This document shows, piece by piece, positions 1 to 7,770 of a stretch of DNA of 64,000 nucleotides (its first letter is position 1; each line of letters starts with the position of its first letter). The DNA comes from Ohtaekwangia sp. (GTDB taxonomy: Bacteria; Bacteroidota; Bacteroidia; Cytophagales; Cyclobacteriaceae), in NCBI GenBank assembly GCA_021155195.1, contig JAJNPV010000042.1, positions 682,001 to 746,000 on the forward strand, read 5' to 3'. Made by a program: the position numbers and the translations under genes. The notes beneath the pieces were generated by a model. That model was given only the letters and a program-made list of their open reading frames with translations, ran no database searches and was not told the DNA's origin.

Positions 1-1
1 A

Positions 2-727
2 AAACTCTCCATCAAAGAAGGTTGGAGTGATTTCTGGGCGCGTATTTATGGTTTTGATGGAATGTTTCCAAGAACCTTGAGAGACCTTACACTCCACCCC
101 GGTGAAGCTTCAAGACGATACATTGAAGGAAATCGGATTGCCTATTATGGACCGGTTGGGTATTTTTTTTTGATGATTACATTGCTCTATGTGGTAGCAA
201 GCCTATTAGATGTGGATCTTAAAGAGTTTTTAAAGCATGGATCAGATACCGGATTTCAACAAAAACCGAAGCCGGGAAGTGGACAAGATCAATACATGCA
301 ATATATGTTTACGCTTGTCTCTGACAATTTGAAATTAATTTCCTTTGCAATTATTCCCGTTCAGGCGTTCTGTTCCCGCTACCTGTTTTTTCGCAAGAGT
401 AATCTCAACTTTGTCGAAAATACGGTACTTCCGTTTTATGTACTGGGTCATGTGTATTGGATCAGCATCATGAGCCTATTATTCTATTATCTTACCGGAA
501 GCTTCTTTCCTTATTGGCTTCAAATGGGTATTTCAATTCTATTTTTTGGCTATGCGTATGCTGATTTGTTTCGATATCAGTCCAGGATAAAAGCTTTTTT
601 TAAAGGGTTAGCGGTTTATCTAACAACTCAAGTTTTATTCGGGATCATTGTTGCAATCGTTGTGATTTTTATGATCCTATTAAATCCTGATGTTTTAGAA
701 ATGCTTAAACCATCTAATAATCGTTGA
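2..727 (+). CDS. DUF3667-type membrane protein, 5' end cut by window edge
   Basis: The reading frame is open from base 2, so the gene begins left of the window; the first ATG at 62 is internal. The visible part reads ...FDGMFPRTLRDLTLHPGEA..., followed by Arg-Arg-Tyr-Ile-Glu-Gly-Asn-Arg. That is the conserved block of DUF3667 proteins, which normally have a short N-terminal zinc ribbon (missing here) and a membrane domain. About five hydrophobic segments follow: after GPVGYFF, around LKLISFAIIPV, VLPFYVLGHVYW, WLQMGISILFF, and a last one ending in VIFMILL. Function of the family is unknown; it is an integral membrane protein. It stands alone, with the next gene 100 bp downstream on the same strand. 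Confidence 0.8.
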   Translation, partial: KLSIKEGWSDFWARIYGFDGMFPRTLRDLTLHPGEASRRYIEGNRIAYYGPVGYFFLMITLLYVVASLLDVDLKEFLKHGSDTGFQQKPKPGSGQDQYMQYMFTLVSDNLKLISFAIIPVQAFCSRYLFFRKSNLNFVENTVLPFYVLGHVYWISIMSLLFYYLTGSFFPYWLQMGISILFFGYAYADLFRYQSRIKAFFKGLAVYLTTQVLFGIIVAIVVIFMILLNPDVLEMLKPSNNR

Positions 728-830
728 TCGTTTTGTAATCAGGAGCTGAAAGAGACAGTTCTGTCATCTGCTTGACAATCTTTCGGGTGGTATTGACCGT
801 ATATAGCTTCATATTTCAAAAATCAACAGC

Positions 831-1241
831 ATGAAAAATTTACAATCAGTACTTTTTTGGGGCGCGCGTCTAATAGCCGCAATCATCATGGCTCAGACTT
901 TGTATTTTAAATTTTCAGCATCCGAAGAGTCAGTATATATTTTCTCTGTGGTGGGCATGGAGCCATGGGGTCGTATTGGTATTGGTGTTTTAGAATTAAT
1001 TGCCTCTATTTTAATTCTGATTCCAGCAACCGTGTGGCTTGGTTCTGTTTTAGCTGTTGGCTTAATGGCTGGCGCATTGGGAATGCATGCAACGATGCTT
1101 GGAATTGAAGTAAAGGGTGATGGAGGTCAATTATTTATTTACGCTTTACTAGTAGCTATATGTGGAATGTACGCATTTTGGCAAAGCCGAAAGGACATTC
1201 CACAGGGAGTTAAAAAATTCTTGCCGTCATTTCTTAAGTAA
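831..1241 (+). CDS. DoxX-like four-helix membrane protein
   Basis: A 136-residue protein with four predicted membrane helices: residues about 7-24, 50-68, 70-90 and 100-118. A charged loop of the type FKFSASEESVYIF follows helix 1. Size and layout match the DoxX/MauE-like superfamily, small inner-membrane proteins sometimes linked to quinone or thiol redox chemistry; no substrate can be read from the sequence. The ATG at 831 is preceded by an AT-rich leader without a Shine-Dalgarno, usual for Bacteroidota. Its last 15 bases overlap the end of the convergent gene at 1227. Confidence 0.7.
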   Translation: MKNLQSVLFWGARLIAAIIMAQTLYFKFSASEESVYIFSVVGMEPWGRIGIGVLELIASILILIPATVWLGSVLAVGLMAGALGMHATMLGIEVKGDGGQLFIYALLVAICGMYAFWQSRKDIPQGVKKFLPSFLK

Positions 1242-1991
1242 GGCTACTAATTTCTCCAGATCATCAGACAACGCAGGTACACTACTTAAATAAGATTTTA
1301 GGCCTTCACTCAAGTAGTTTGGGATTGTTTCGTTTTTACCAACTTTGCTTTGAATATCGCGCAGCAAATCAAGAGCATCTTTCTTCGCTGAAAAGTCTTC
1401 GGCTTCTACTTTCTTTACTAGTGATTCTATAGCTAGTGCTACTTCGCTATTCATAGCGGGAACAGATTCAGAAATAATGGGGGTTGAATTGTTAGTCTCA
1501 ATGCATTCATTGTAGTCATCTATGATTTTATCTATTTCTTTTCTCGATAACTCACCGCCCTTAATTTGCGCTGAAACACTTTCGCAATCTTCCAGGTAGC
1601 CGCTGAGAATTTTTTTGAAACCAAGATTAGGCACTTCCATGGAAGAGCCATCTAGCTTAGTTAACAGCCTGCCATCGTAGCTATTTTGATTGGGTAATCG
1701 AAATGCATACATGCTTAAATAGCCTCGCTTTAATACTTTCATCAACATGATTTTGGTATCGTATTGAAGTGGTTTATACTCCTGCCCGTCTTTGTTAATA
1801 GAAAGCAACTGCAAGGCTGTAAACATTTCCTTCTTCTTATTAACTTCCAGTTGAACGCGATCAAGTTGATCGTAAGAAAGAATTCGCAACTCACCAAAGA
1901 GTGTATCAGCTTTTGAAGTAATCAGATAATTAGTTTTTTGAGCAATTGTTGAATAAGAAATCAACATCAACATCACAAGAATACGCTTCAT
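1227..1991 (-). CDS. Secreted protein of unknown function
   Basis: A 254-residue protein with a clear signal peptide (MKRILVMLMLISYSTIAQ, cut near residue 18). An N-terminal beta-rich part follows: TNYLITSKADTLFGELRIL, with a short DTLFGE motif often seen in Bacteroidota periplasmic or outer-membrane-associated proteins. The C-terminal half is helical and acidic (residues about 135-254) and carries no recognisable catalytic motif. It is convergent with the DoxX-like gene and overlaps its 3' end by 15 bp. I do not recognise a family. Confidence 0.7.
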   Translation of the reverse strand: MKRILVMLMLISYSTIAQKTNYLITSKADTLFGELRILSYDQLDRVQLEVNKKKEMFTALQLLSINKDGQEYKPLQYDTKIMLMKVLKRGYLSMYAFRLPNQNSYDGRLLTKLDGSSMEVPNLGFKKILSGYLEDCESVSAQIKGGELSRKEIDKIIDDYNECIETNNSTPIISESVPAMNSEVALAIESLVKKVEAEDFSAKKDALDLLRDIQSKVGKNETIPNYLSEGLKSYLSSVPALSDDLEKLVALLKK

Positions 1992-2050
1992 AAATTAATT
2001 CTTTAAAAGCCGAAATACGGTAATAACCCCATACGCGGCAAGTACTGATT

Positions 2051-2206
2051 TTATTTTTGTTTCAGCCGGCCGTTTTCCTTTAATGCCTTGCTGATAATCC
2101 ACTCAAGTTGCCCATTACTACTCCGAAATTCATCCGCTGCCCATTTTTCAACAGCTTTCAGAATTTCGGGGTCAAGTCTTAAAACAAAAGGTTTCTTTTG
2201 AGCCAT
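2051..2206 (-). CDS. Small ribbon-helix-helix (Arc-type) DNA-binding protein
   Basis: A 51-residue ORF beginning MAQKKPFVLRLDPEILKAV. A beta strand (KPFVLRL) is followed by two helices with the pattern VEKWAADEFRSSNGQLEWII and a basic tail, the layout of Arc/MetJ-type ribbon-helix-helix regulators. Its ATG lies one base after the stop codon of the SPFH gene, so the two are almost certainly co-transcribed and translationally linked. It may repress its own operon. It could also be an RHH protein with another target; nothing in the window decides this. Confidence 0.75.
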   Translation of the reverse strand: MAQKKPFVLRLDPEILKAVEKWAADEFRSSNGQLEWIISKALKENGRLKQK

Positions 2207-2207
2207 T

Positions 2208-3059
2208 CTACTGATTTAATGTGCCGGCATTTACAACAGGAGTTGCATCTTTATCACCACAAAGCACAACCATCAGGTTACTTACCATAGCTGCTTTTCG
2301 TTCGTCATCTAATTCAATTACTCCTTCTTTGGCAAGATGATCAATAGCCATTTTCACCATGCTCACAGCGCCTTCAACAATTTTAAAGCGAGCTGCTACA
2401 ACTGCTGTTGCTTGCTGCCTGCGCAGCATAGCCCCCGCAATTTCTGATGCGTATGCTAAATATCCAATGCGAGCTTCAATTACATGAATGCCGGCAATAT
2501 CCAACCTATTCTTCAAGTTTTCTTCCAAGGCATGGTTTACCTCGTCCTGGCCCGACCGCAAAGTAATCTCCTCATCTGTATCAAAATTATCGTATGGATA
2601 GGTACCGGCTAATTTTCGTACAGCGGAGTCGCTTTGAATGCGAACGAAGTTTTCATAGTTATCAACTTCAAAGGCCGCTTTGAATGTATCTCGCACTTGC
2701 CATACCAAGATTACCCCAATCTGGATTGGGTTACCGACTTTATCATTTACTTTTATTTTCTCGCTGTCAAAGTTTCGGGCTCTTAGTGAAATTCTTTTCT
2801 TGCTAAAAAATGGATTAACCCAATAGAACCCATTCTCCTTTACGGTTCCTTTATATTCCCCAAAGAGAACCAACACCATCGAGTCATTCGGGTTGATGAA
2901 GAAAAATCCGGCTAGCGTAAATAGGCCCACTCCGGAAATCAAGAATAACAGAAAATTGCGCGTTACCAACGGCCCGGCAATACCAAGCGCTAGTAGAACC
3001 AAGGCCACCACAATCATCAGGTAGCCCGAAACGGGGGTGTAGATTTTTTCGGTTTTCAT
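2208..3059 (-). CDS. SPFH/Band 7 domain membrane protein
   Basis: A 283-residue protein. Two closely spaced N-terminal membrane segments (about residues 12-33 and 35-53) are followed by FFINPNDSMVLVLFGEYKGT, the start of an SPFH (stomatin/prohibitin/flotillin/HflK) domain. The domain runs to about residue 220 and includes GVILVWQVRDTFKAAFEV and the helical EARIGYLAYASEIAGAMLRRQ segment. SPFH proteins form membrane-bound ring or scaffold assemblies. The C-terminal 60 residues are helical. It is the first gene of a two-gene unit with the RHH protein downstream, and its start faces the divergent bestrophin gene. Confidence 0.88.
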   Translation of the reverse strand: MKTEKIYTPVSGYLMIVVALVLLALGIAGPLVTRNFLLFLISGVGLFTLAGFFFINPNDSMVLVLFGEYKGTVKENGFYWVNPFFSKKRISLRARNFDSEKIKVNDKVGNPIQIGVILVWQVRDTFKAAFEVDNYENFVRIQSDSAVRKLAGTYPYDNFDTDEEITLRSGQDEVNHALEENLKNRLDIAGIHVIEARIGYLAYASEIAGAMLRRQQATAVVAARFKIVEGAVSMVKMAIDHLAKEGVIELDDERKAAMVSNLMVVLCGDKDATPVVNAGTLNQ

Positions 3060-3172
3060 AAAGTGATATTAAAATGATATTATTATGATAAATGTAACGG
3101 ATATTCTTTTCCTGGGTTACTGTTTTGATATATTTTTTTGAATAGGTTTATTTAGACCGATTTTTACGAATT

Positions 3173-4051
3173 ATGGTTAATTACAATCCCAAAGTCTGGT
3201 TTTCTTTGATTTTCCACGCCTATAGCCGGGGAGTGATGAGAACCCTTACCCCAGCCCTGATTTTCATGACCCTCTTTGCAGGCGGAGTTACTTATATTTT
3301 GCTGGATGTTTTGAGGTTTCACGAAAATGATTTCCACACTACCATCTCAATGCACTCCCTGTTGGGTATTGTATTAGGTTTGTTCCTTGTGTTTCGCACC
3401 AACTCTTCGTATGATCGGTGGTGGGAAGGGCGCAAACTTTGGGGGAGTATGGTGAATAACACACGGACACTCGCCATTAAAATGGATGCCTTCCTTGATA
3501 AAAGTGATTTGGATACCCGCAAGTGGTTTAGTATGATGATTCCCAACTTTGTTATTGCGGTGAAGGAACATCTTAGAAAAGGTACTTTAATAGAAGAGCT
3601 TGATGTTGTTGATGACCAGTTTGTAGAAGAAATAAGGAAATTCAAGCATATTCCTAATAAGCTCTCGCTAATGATGTACAATCGGGTGAATACACTTTAT
3701 AGATCAAATAAAATAACAGGCGAGCAACTTTTTATTATCGATAAAGAATTAAAAGAGTTTGTAGATATTCTTGGGGCCTGCGAGCGTATTAAAAACACAC
3801 CCATTCCTTATAATTACAGTATGTATATAAAACAGTTTATTTTTATATACCTTATCACACTGCCTATGGCATTTGTAACTACCTCAGGATACTTAACAGT
3901 TCCCATTGTTACGCTAATCACGTTTGTCCTTCTAAGTGTTGAATTGATTGCCGAAGAAATAGAAGATCCGTTTGGTCTGGACATCAATGATTTGCCTACG
4001 GATGACTTGGCTGTTAAAATAAAAGCGAATGTAAAAGAGATTCTGTTATAG
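3173..4051 (+). CDS. Bestrophin-family (UPF0187) anion channel-like protein
   Basis: A 292-residue membrane protein of the bacterial bestrophin type. Visible features are an N-terminal helix after PKVWFSLIFHAYSRG, the segment around residues 60-85 with LGIVLGLFLVFRTNSSYDRWWEGRKLW (the FRTNxSYDRWWEGR motif is highly diagnostic), helices near residues 215-245 (YLITLPMAFVTTSGYLTVPIV), and the C-terminal EEIEDPFGLDINDLP motif. Homologues form pentameric chloride- or cation-conducting pores in the inner membrane. Length is typical. Monocistronic and divergent from the SPFH gene. Confidence 0.9.
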   Translation: MVNYNPKVWFSLIFHAYSRGVMRTLTPALIFMTLFAGGVTYILLDVLRFHENDFHTTISMHSLLGIVLGLFLVFRTNSSYDRWWEGRKLWGSMVNNTRTLAIKMDAFLDKSDLDTRKWFSMMIPNFVIAVKEHLRKGTLIEELDVVDDQFVEEIRKFKHIPNKLSLMMYNRVNTLYRSNKITGEQLFIIDKELKEFVDILGACERIKNTPIPYNYSMYIKQFIFIYLITLPMAFVTTSGYLTVPIVTLITFVLLSVELIAEEIEDPFGLDINDLPTDDLAVKIKANVKEILL

Positions 4052-4061
4052 GGGTATGCAG

Positions 4062-4187
4062 TCAGGTAGTTGTCACTGTATAAATGAAATACAAAATTAT
4101 TAACAGAATCATAACACCATACATTACCAAGTCTACACGCACGTAGGCTTTATATTCGCGGTATAATTCTTTTAATTTTTTAAACAT
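4062..4187 (-). CDS. Small single-pass membrane protein, 41 aa
   Basis: A 41-codon ORF on the minus strand, read directly from the sequence. An amphipathic basic N-terminus (MFKKLKELYREYKAYVRV) is followed by one hydrophobic helix (VMYGVMILLIILYFIYTV) and a short TTT tail. It lies convergent to the bestrophin gene, only 10 bp from its stop, and divergent from the TonB receptor. The amphipathic-then-hydrophobic layout is that of a genuine small membrane protein rather than random sequence, but no homologue is recognised. Confidence 0.5.
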   Translation of the reverse strand: MFKKLKELYREYKAYVRVDLVMYGVMILLIILYFIYTVTTT

Positions 4188-4282
4188 TTCAGCGATTTAT
4201 CACTTTATATACTAATCGTTGCATTTTTTGATTTACAAAAGTAACCAATTGATCGGTTTACACGTCTTTGTCTTTTTAATAT

Positions 4283-6664
4283 ATGATTAAACGTCTTGTA
4301 ATTTTTCTGCTGTGCCTCATTCAGGTTCCGGCATTCGCGCAAAATAAATTCACAATCAGTGGCTACATAAAAGATGCTGCGAATGGCGAGGCATTAATTG
4401 GAGCAACGATCTATGTTAAATCTCTTAGCACGGGGGCAACCACAAATGTTTACGGTTTCTATTCCATCACATTGGAGGCAGGTAATTACGATATTGATGT
4501 GAGTTACATCGGTTTTGCCGCTCAGTCTAAATCGATTAACCTTAGTGAAAATGTACGTCTTGATCTTGAATTGATAAGTGAAGGAAAGCAGTTGGAGGAA
4601 GTTGTGATAAGCGCTACGAAGGATGAAGAAGGTGTAAAGGCTATGGAGATGAGCACCAATCGTCTCGATATGAAAACGATTATAAAAATGCCAGCCTTTT
4701 TGGGTGAGGCTGATGTGATTAAGAGTTTGCAACAGCTACCGGGAGTATCAACAGTGGGAGAAGGAGCTTCAGGTTTTAATGTGCGAGGTGGCAGTGTTGG
4801 GCAAAATCTGATTTTATTAGATGAAGCAAGTGTATATAATTCATCGCACTTGCTTGGATTCTTTTCTGTATTTAATCCGGATGCGGTAAAAGATACAAAA
4901 CTGTATAAAGGAGCTATCCCGGCTCAATTTGGTGGACGAATCTCTTCGTTGCTTGATGTGCGTATGAAGGAGGGAAATAATAAAAACCTGGAAGTAAATG
5001 GTGGAGTAGGAACTATTTTTAGCCGGGCGGCTGTAGAAGCTCCTTTGTTTAAAGGCGAGGGTTCTTTTATTGTAGCAGGCAGACGTTCCTATGCCGATAT
5101 CCTGGCCAGACCTTTTGTAGATATCTTGAAAGAGGGTGGGGCCTTGAACTTTTATGACCTTACTGGAAAAGCGAATTATAACATTAATAAGCGCAACCGA
5201 ATTTTTGTGTCTGGCTATACGGGCCGCGATAAATTTTTCTTTGACAAGAGTCAAGGGTTCTCGTGGGGTAACAACACGGGTACCATTCGATGGAATAAAA
5301 TTTTTAATGACCGACTGTTTGCAAACTTCTCGGGTATTTTTAGTCGATATGATTACTCGCTACAATTTGGAGAAAATGAACGCGACAATTTTCGTTGGAA
5401 GTCGTCTATCCGAAATTTAACCTTTAAACCTTCCTTTAGTTATTTTATAAATACCAATAATGAAATTTCATTTGGAGCTGAAGTCAACTACTATTCATTT
5501 CAACCGGCCAATGCATTTGGAACCTCGAATGGAAACCGTATCGATATAAGTTTGCCTGAAAAGTATAATCTTGAGTCGGCTCTATATCTTGGCAATAGCC
5601 AGCATATATCTCCAAAAATTTCAGTTGAGTATGGCCTTCGTTACTCATCCTTTGCAGGCTATGGCCCCGGCACTCAATACACCTACAACGATACAATTCC
5701 GGGCAGGCGCAGAACCCCAGTTGCAGAAGAAACAATTAGTAAAGGCAAAACAACCTCAACCTATCAAAATTTTGAACCTCGCCTGGCTTTTAAAGCCGAG
5801 TTGAATGATGTCAGTTCTGTTAAAGCAAGCTATACGCGCATGGCGCAGTACCTGCATTTGATTTCTAACACAACCGCGTCCAATCCCTTGGATGTTTGGA
5901 CACCCACCAGTAACAACGTAAAACCTGAATTAGCAGATCAATGGGTGTTGGGGTACTTTAGAGATTTTGGAAAGGAAAGAACCTTTGAGTTTTCGGTTGA
6001 AGCCTATTATCGCAAAACTCAAAATCAGATCGATTATATTGACGGAGCCGATTTATTAATCAATGAGTATATAGAAGGCGATTTACTTACGGGCATTGGC
6101 CGCGCTTATGGAATTGAATTTTATCTTCAAAAAAAAGTAGGCAAGTTCACTGGGTGGGTTGCCTATACACTGGCCCGCACCGAATTGAAGGTGGATGGTA
6201 TCAATCGCAACGAATGGTATGCAGCCCGGTTCGATCAAACACATAATGTAAAAGTTACAGGTTTCTATGACATTAATAAACGATGGTCAGCATCAGCTAA
6301 TTTTACGTTGGTAAGCGGAACGCCTTCTACATTCCCCACTTCGCGCTATACAGTGCAAGGTATGCTTATCCCTTATAATGCTGCTGATAGCAGAAGTAAC
6401 GTAAGACTGCCAACCTATCATCGATTGGATCTTTCTTTCCGGTTGGAGGGCAAAACCCTAAAACGAAATGGAACTGCTCGTAAAAACTCAGACTATTGGG
6501 TATTTGGCGTATATAATCTTTATGCCCGTAAAAACCCATTCTCTATATATTTCACGCAAGGAAAAGAAAGGGTTGCAATTGGCGATCCGATAAATAGTGA
6601 AGCACGCCAACTATCCATCATAGGTACGGTTATCCCTTCTGTTTCTTATAATTTTAAATTCTGA
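4283..6664 (+). CDS. TonB-dependent outer-membrane receptor with carboxypeptidase-regulatory-like domain
   Basis: A 793-residue outer-membrane receptor. The signal peptide (about 1-20, ending AFAQ) is followed by a CarboxypepD_reg-like beta-sandwich (about 23-110, with GYIKDAANGEALIGATIYV and the NVYGFYSI turn). Next come a plug domain (about 125-230, with LPGVSTVGEGASGFNVRGG) and a beta-barrel ending in an aromatic residue (SVSYNFKF). This subtype lacks a SusC-type Ca-binding N-terminus. The gene is followed after 5 bp by a DUF4249 lipoprotein, the standard partner of these receptors, so the pair probably imports an unidentified ligand (often metals or siderophores in this class). Confidence 0.92.
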   Translation: MIKRLVIFLLCLIQVPAFAQNKFTISGYIKDAANGEALIGATIYVKSLSTGATTNVYGFYSITLEAGNYDIDVSYIGFAAQSKSINLSENVRLDLELISEGKQLEEVVISATKDEEGVKAMEMSTNRLDMKTIIKMPAFLGEADVIKSLQQLPGVSTVGEGASGFNVRGGSVGQNLILLDEASVYNSSHLLGFFSVFNPDAVKDTKLYKGAIPAQFGGRISSLLDVRMKEGNNKNLEVNGGVGTIFSRAAVEAPLFKGEGSFIVAGRRSYADILARPFVDILKEGGALNFYDLTGKANYNINKRNRIFVSGYTGRDKFFFDKSQGFSWGNNTGTIRWNKIFNDRLFANFSGIFSRYDYSLQFGENERDNFRWKSSIRNLTFKPSFSYFINTNNEISFGAEVNYYSFQPANAFGTSNGNRIDISLPEKYNLESALYLGNSQHISPKISVEYGLRYSSFAGYGPGTQYTYNDTIPGRRRTPVAEETISKGKTTSTYQNFEPRLAFKAELNDVSSVKASYTRMAQYLHLISNTTASNPLDVWTPTSNNVKPELADQWVLGYFRDFGKERTFEFSVEAYYRKTQNQIDYIDGADLLINEYIEGDLLTGIGRAYGIEFYLQKKVGKFTGWVAYTLARTELKVDGINRNEWYAARFDQTHNVKVTGFYDINKRWSASANFTLVSGTPSTFPTSRYTVQGMLIPYNAADSRSNVRLPTYHRLDLSFRLEGKTLKRNGTARKNSDYWVFGVYNLYARKNPFSIYFTQGKERVAIGDPINSEARQLSIIGTVIPSVSYNFKF

Positions 6665-6669
6665 TTTTC

Positions 6670-7602
6670 ATGCAGCGTTTCTTAAACTTTCTATTTGTTA
6701 TTCTGCTCTCATCAGGCATTCTTATTTCATGCGATGAAGTAATTGACCCTGAACTTGAAAAGGCAGAACCGGTATTGGTTATTGATGCCTGGCTTAATAA
6801 TGGCGCGGGCGCCCAACAAATTTTGCTCACTCGCTCGCAACCCTATTTTGAAAACTCTTTGCCTTCAGGAGTTTCTGGAGCGGTTATTAATGTGATCGAT
6901 CAAAATAATAAAGTGTATTCTTTTGGGGAGACAGAACCGGGTGTCTATCAATGGATATCTGGTGGTAATGAGGTTTTTGGTCAGGTTGGATTTACCTATA
7001 AACTTTCTGTTCAGGTTGGATCGGAACTGTTTACATCTGAAGCGAAGATGGGCCGGGTTCCTGCCATTGATAGCATTACTTTTTTTCTTGAACCGGGTGG
7101 GCAATTTTTTGATAATTTGTATCAAGCTCAGTTTTGGGCAACTGACCCGCTGGAACCAAATGATGCGTATTGGATAAAATATTTTAAGAATGGAGTGCAA
7201 CAACTTAAGCCTAATGAAATAATTACTGCCTATGATGCAGGCTTTTCAAAAGGTGGAAACTTTAATGGGGTCCCTTTTATTTTCCCCATTCGTGCGGCAA
7301 TTAATCCATTTGATGAAGATAAGGATGGTAGAATTAAGTCACCCTATGTTATAGGAGACTCCGTGAGTGTGCAAATTCAATCTGTAACGGAGGCCGGTTT
7401 TAACTTTTTGAATGAGGTTAGGATTCAGACGGATCGACCGGGTGGTTTTGGTGAACTGTTTGCAACCTCCTTAGCCAACGTATCTACCAATATAAAAAAC
7501 ACAAATGCTAATGGCTCAGTTGTTTTGGGCTTCTTCAATGTAGGTGAGGTTACAAGTCTGGGAAGAAAGTTTAAAAACCTGGATGAGCTTAGTGAAAATT
7601 AG
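6670..7602 (+). CDS. DUF4249 surface lipoprotein, partner of the upstream TonB receptor
   Basis: A 310-residue lipoprotein with an N-terminal hydrophobic stretch and lipobox (ILISC, Cys21 lipidated). Beta-rich blocks typical of DUF4249 follow: LVIDAWLNNGAGAQQILLTR, then SGAVINVIDQNNKVYSF and EPGVYQW. Later segments such as DPLEPNDAYWIKYF and GRIKSPYVIGDSVSVQIQSV also fit. DUF4249 proteins accompany TonB receptors with carboxypeptidase-regulatory domains and are thought to act at the cell surface in ligand capture. The ATG lies 5 bp after the receptor stop codon, so the two genes form one operon. Confidence 0.88.
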   Translation: MQRFLNFLFVILLSSGILISCDEVIDPELEKAEPVLVIDAWLNNGAGAQQILLTRSQPYFENSLPSGVSGAVINVIDQNNKVYSFGETEPGVYQWISGGNEVFGQVGFTYKLSVQVGSELFTSEAKMGRVPAIDSITFFLEPGGQFFDNLYQAQFWATDPLEPNDAYWIKYFKNGVQQLKPNEIITAYDAGFSKGGNFNGVPFIFPIRAAINPFDEDKDGRIKSPYVIGDSVSVQIQSVTEAGFNFLNEVRIQTDRPGGFGELFATSLANVSTNIKNTNANGSVVLGFFNVGEVTSLGRKFKNLDELSEN

Positions 7603-7770
7603 ACGGGTTGTGCATCTCAAATATGCAATGACGCATTAGTTAATATGGATATTTATCCCGATTGAAATATTATGCGCCTATGTGTTTAAAAGAATATCTG
7701 ATACATACCAATCCAGTAGCAAATTTCCCTGTCCTGATGTAGCTTACCAGCTAATTCAGATTGGGAGTTT

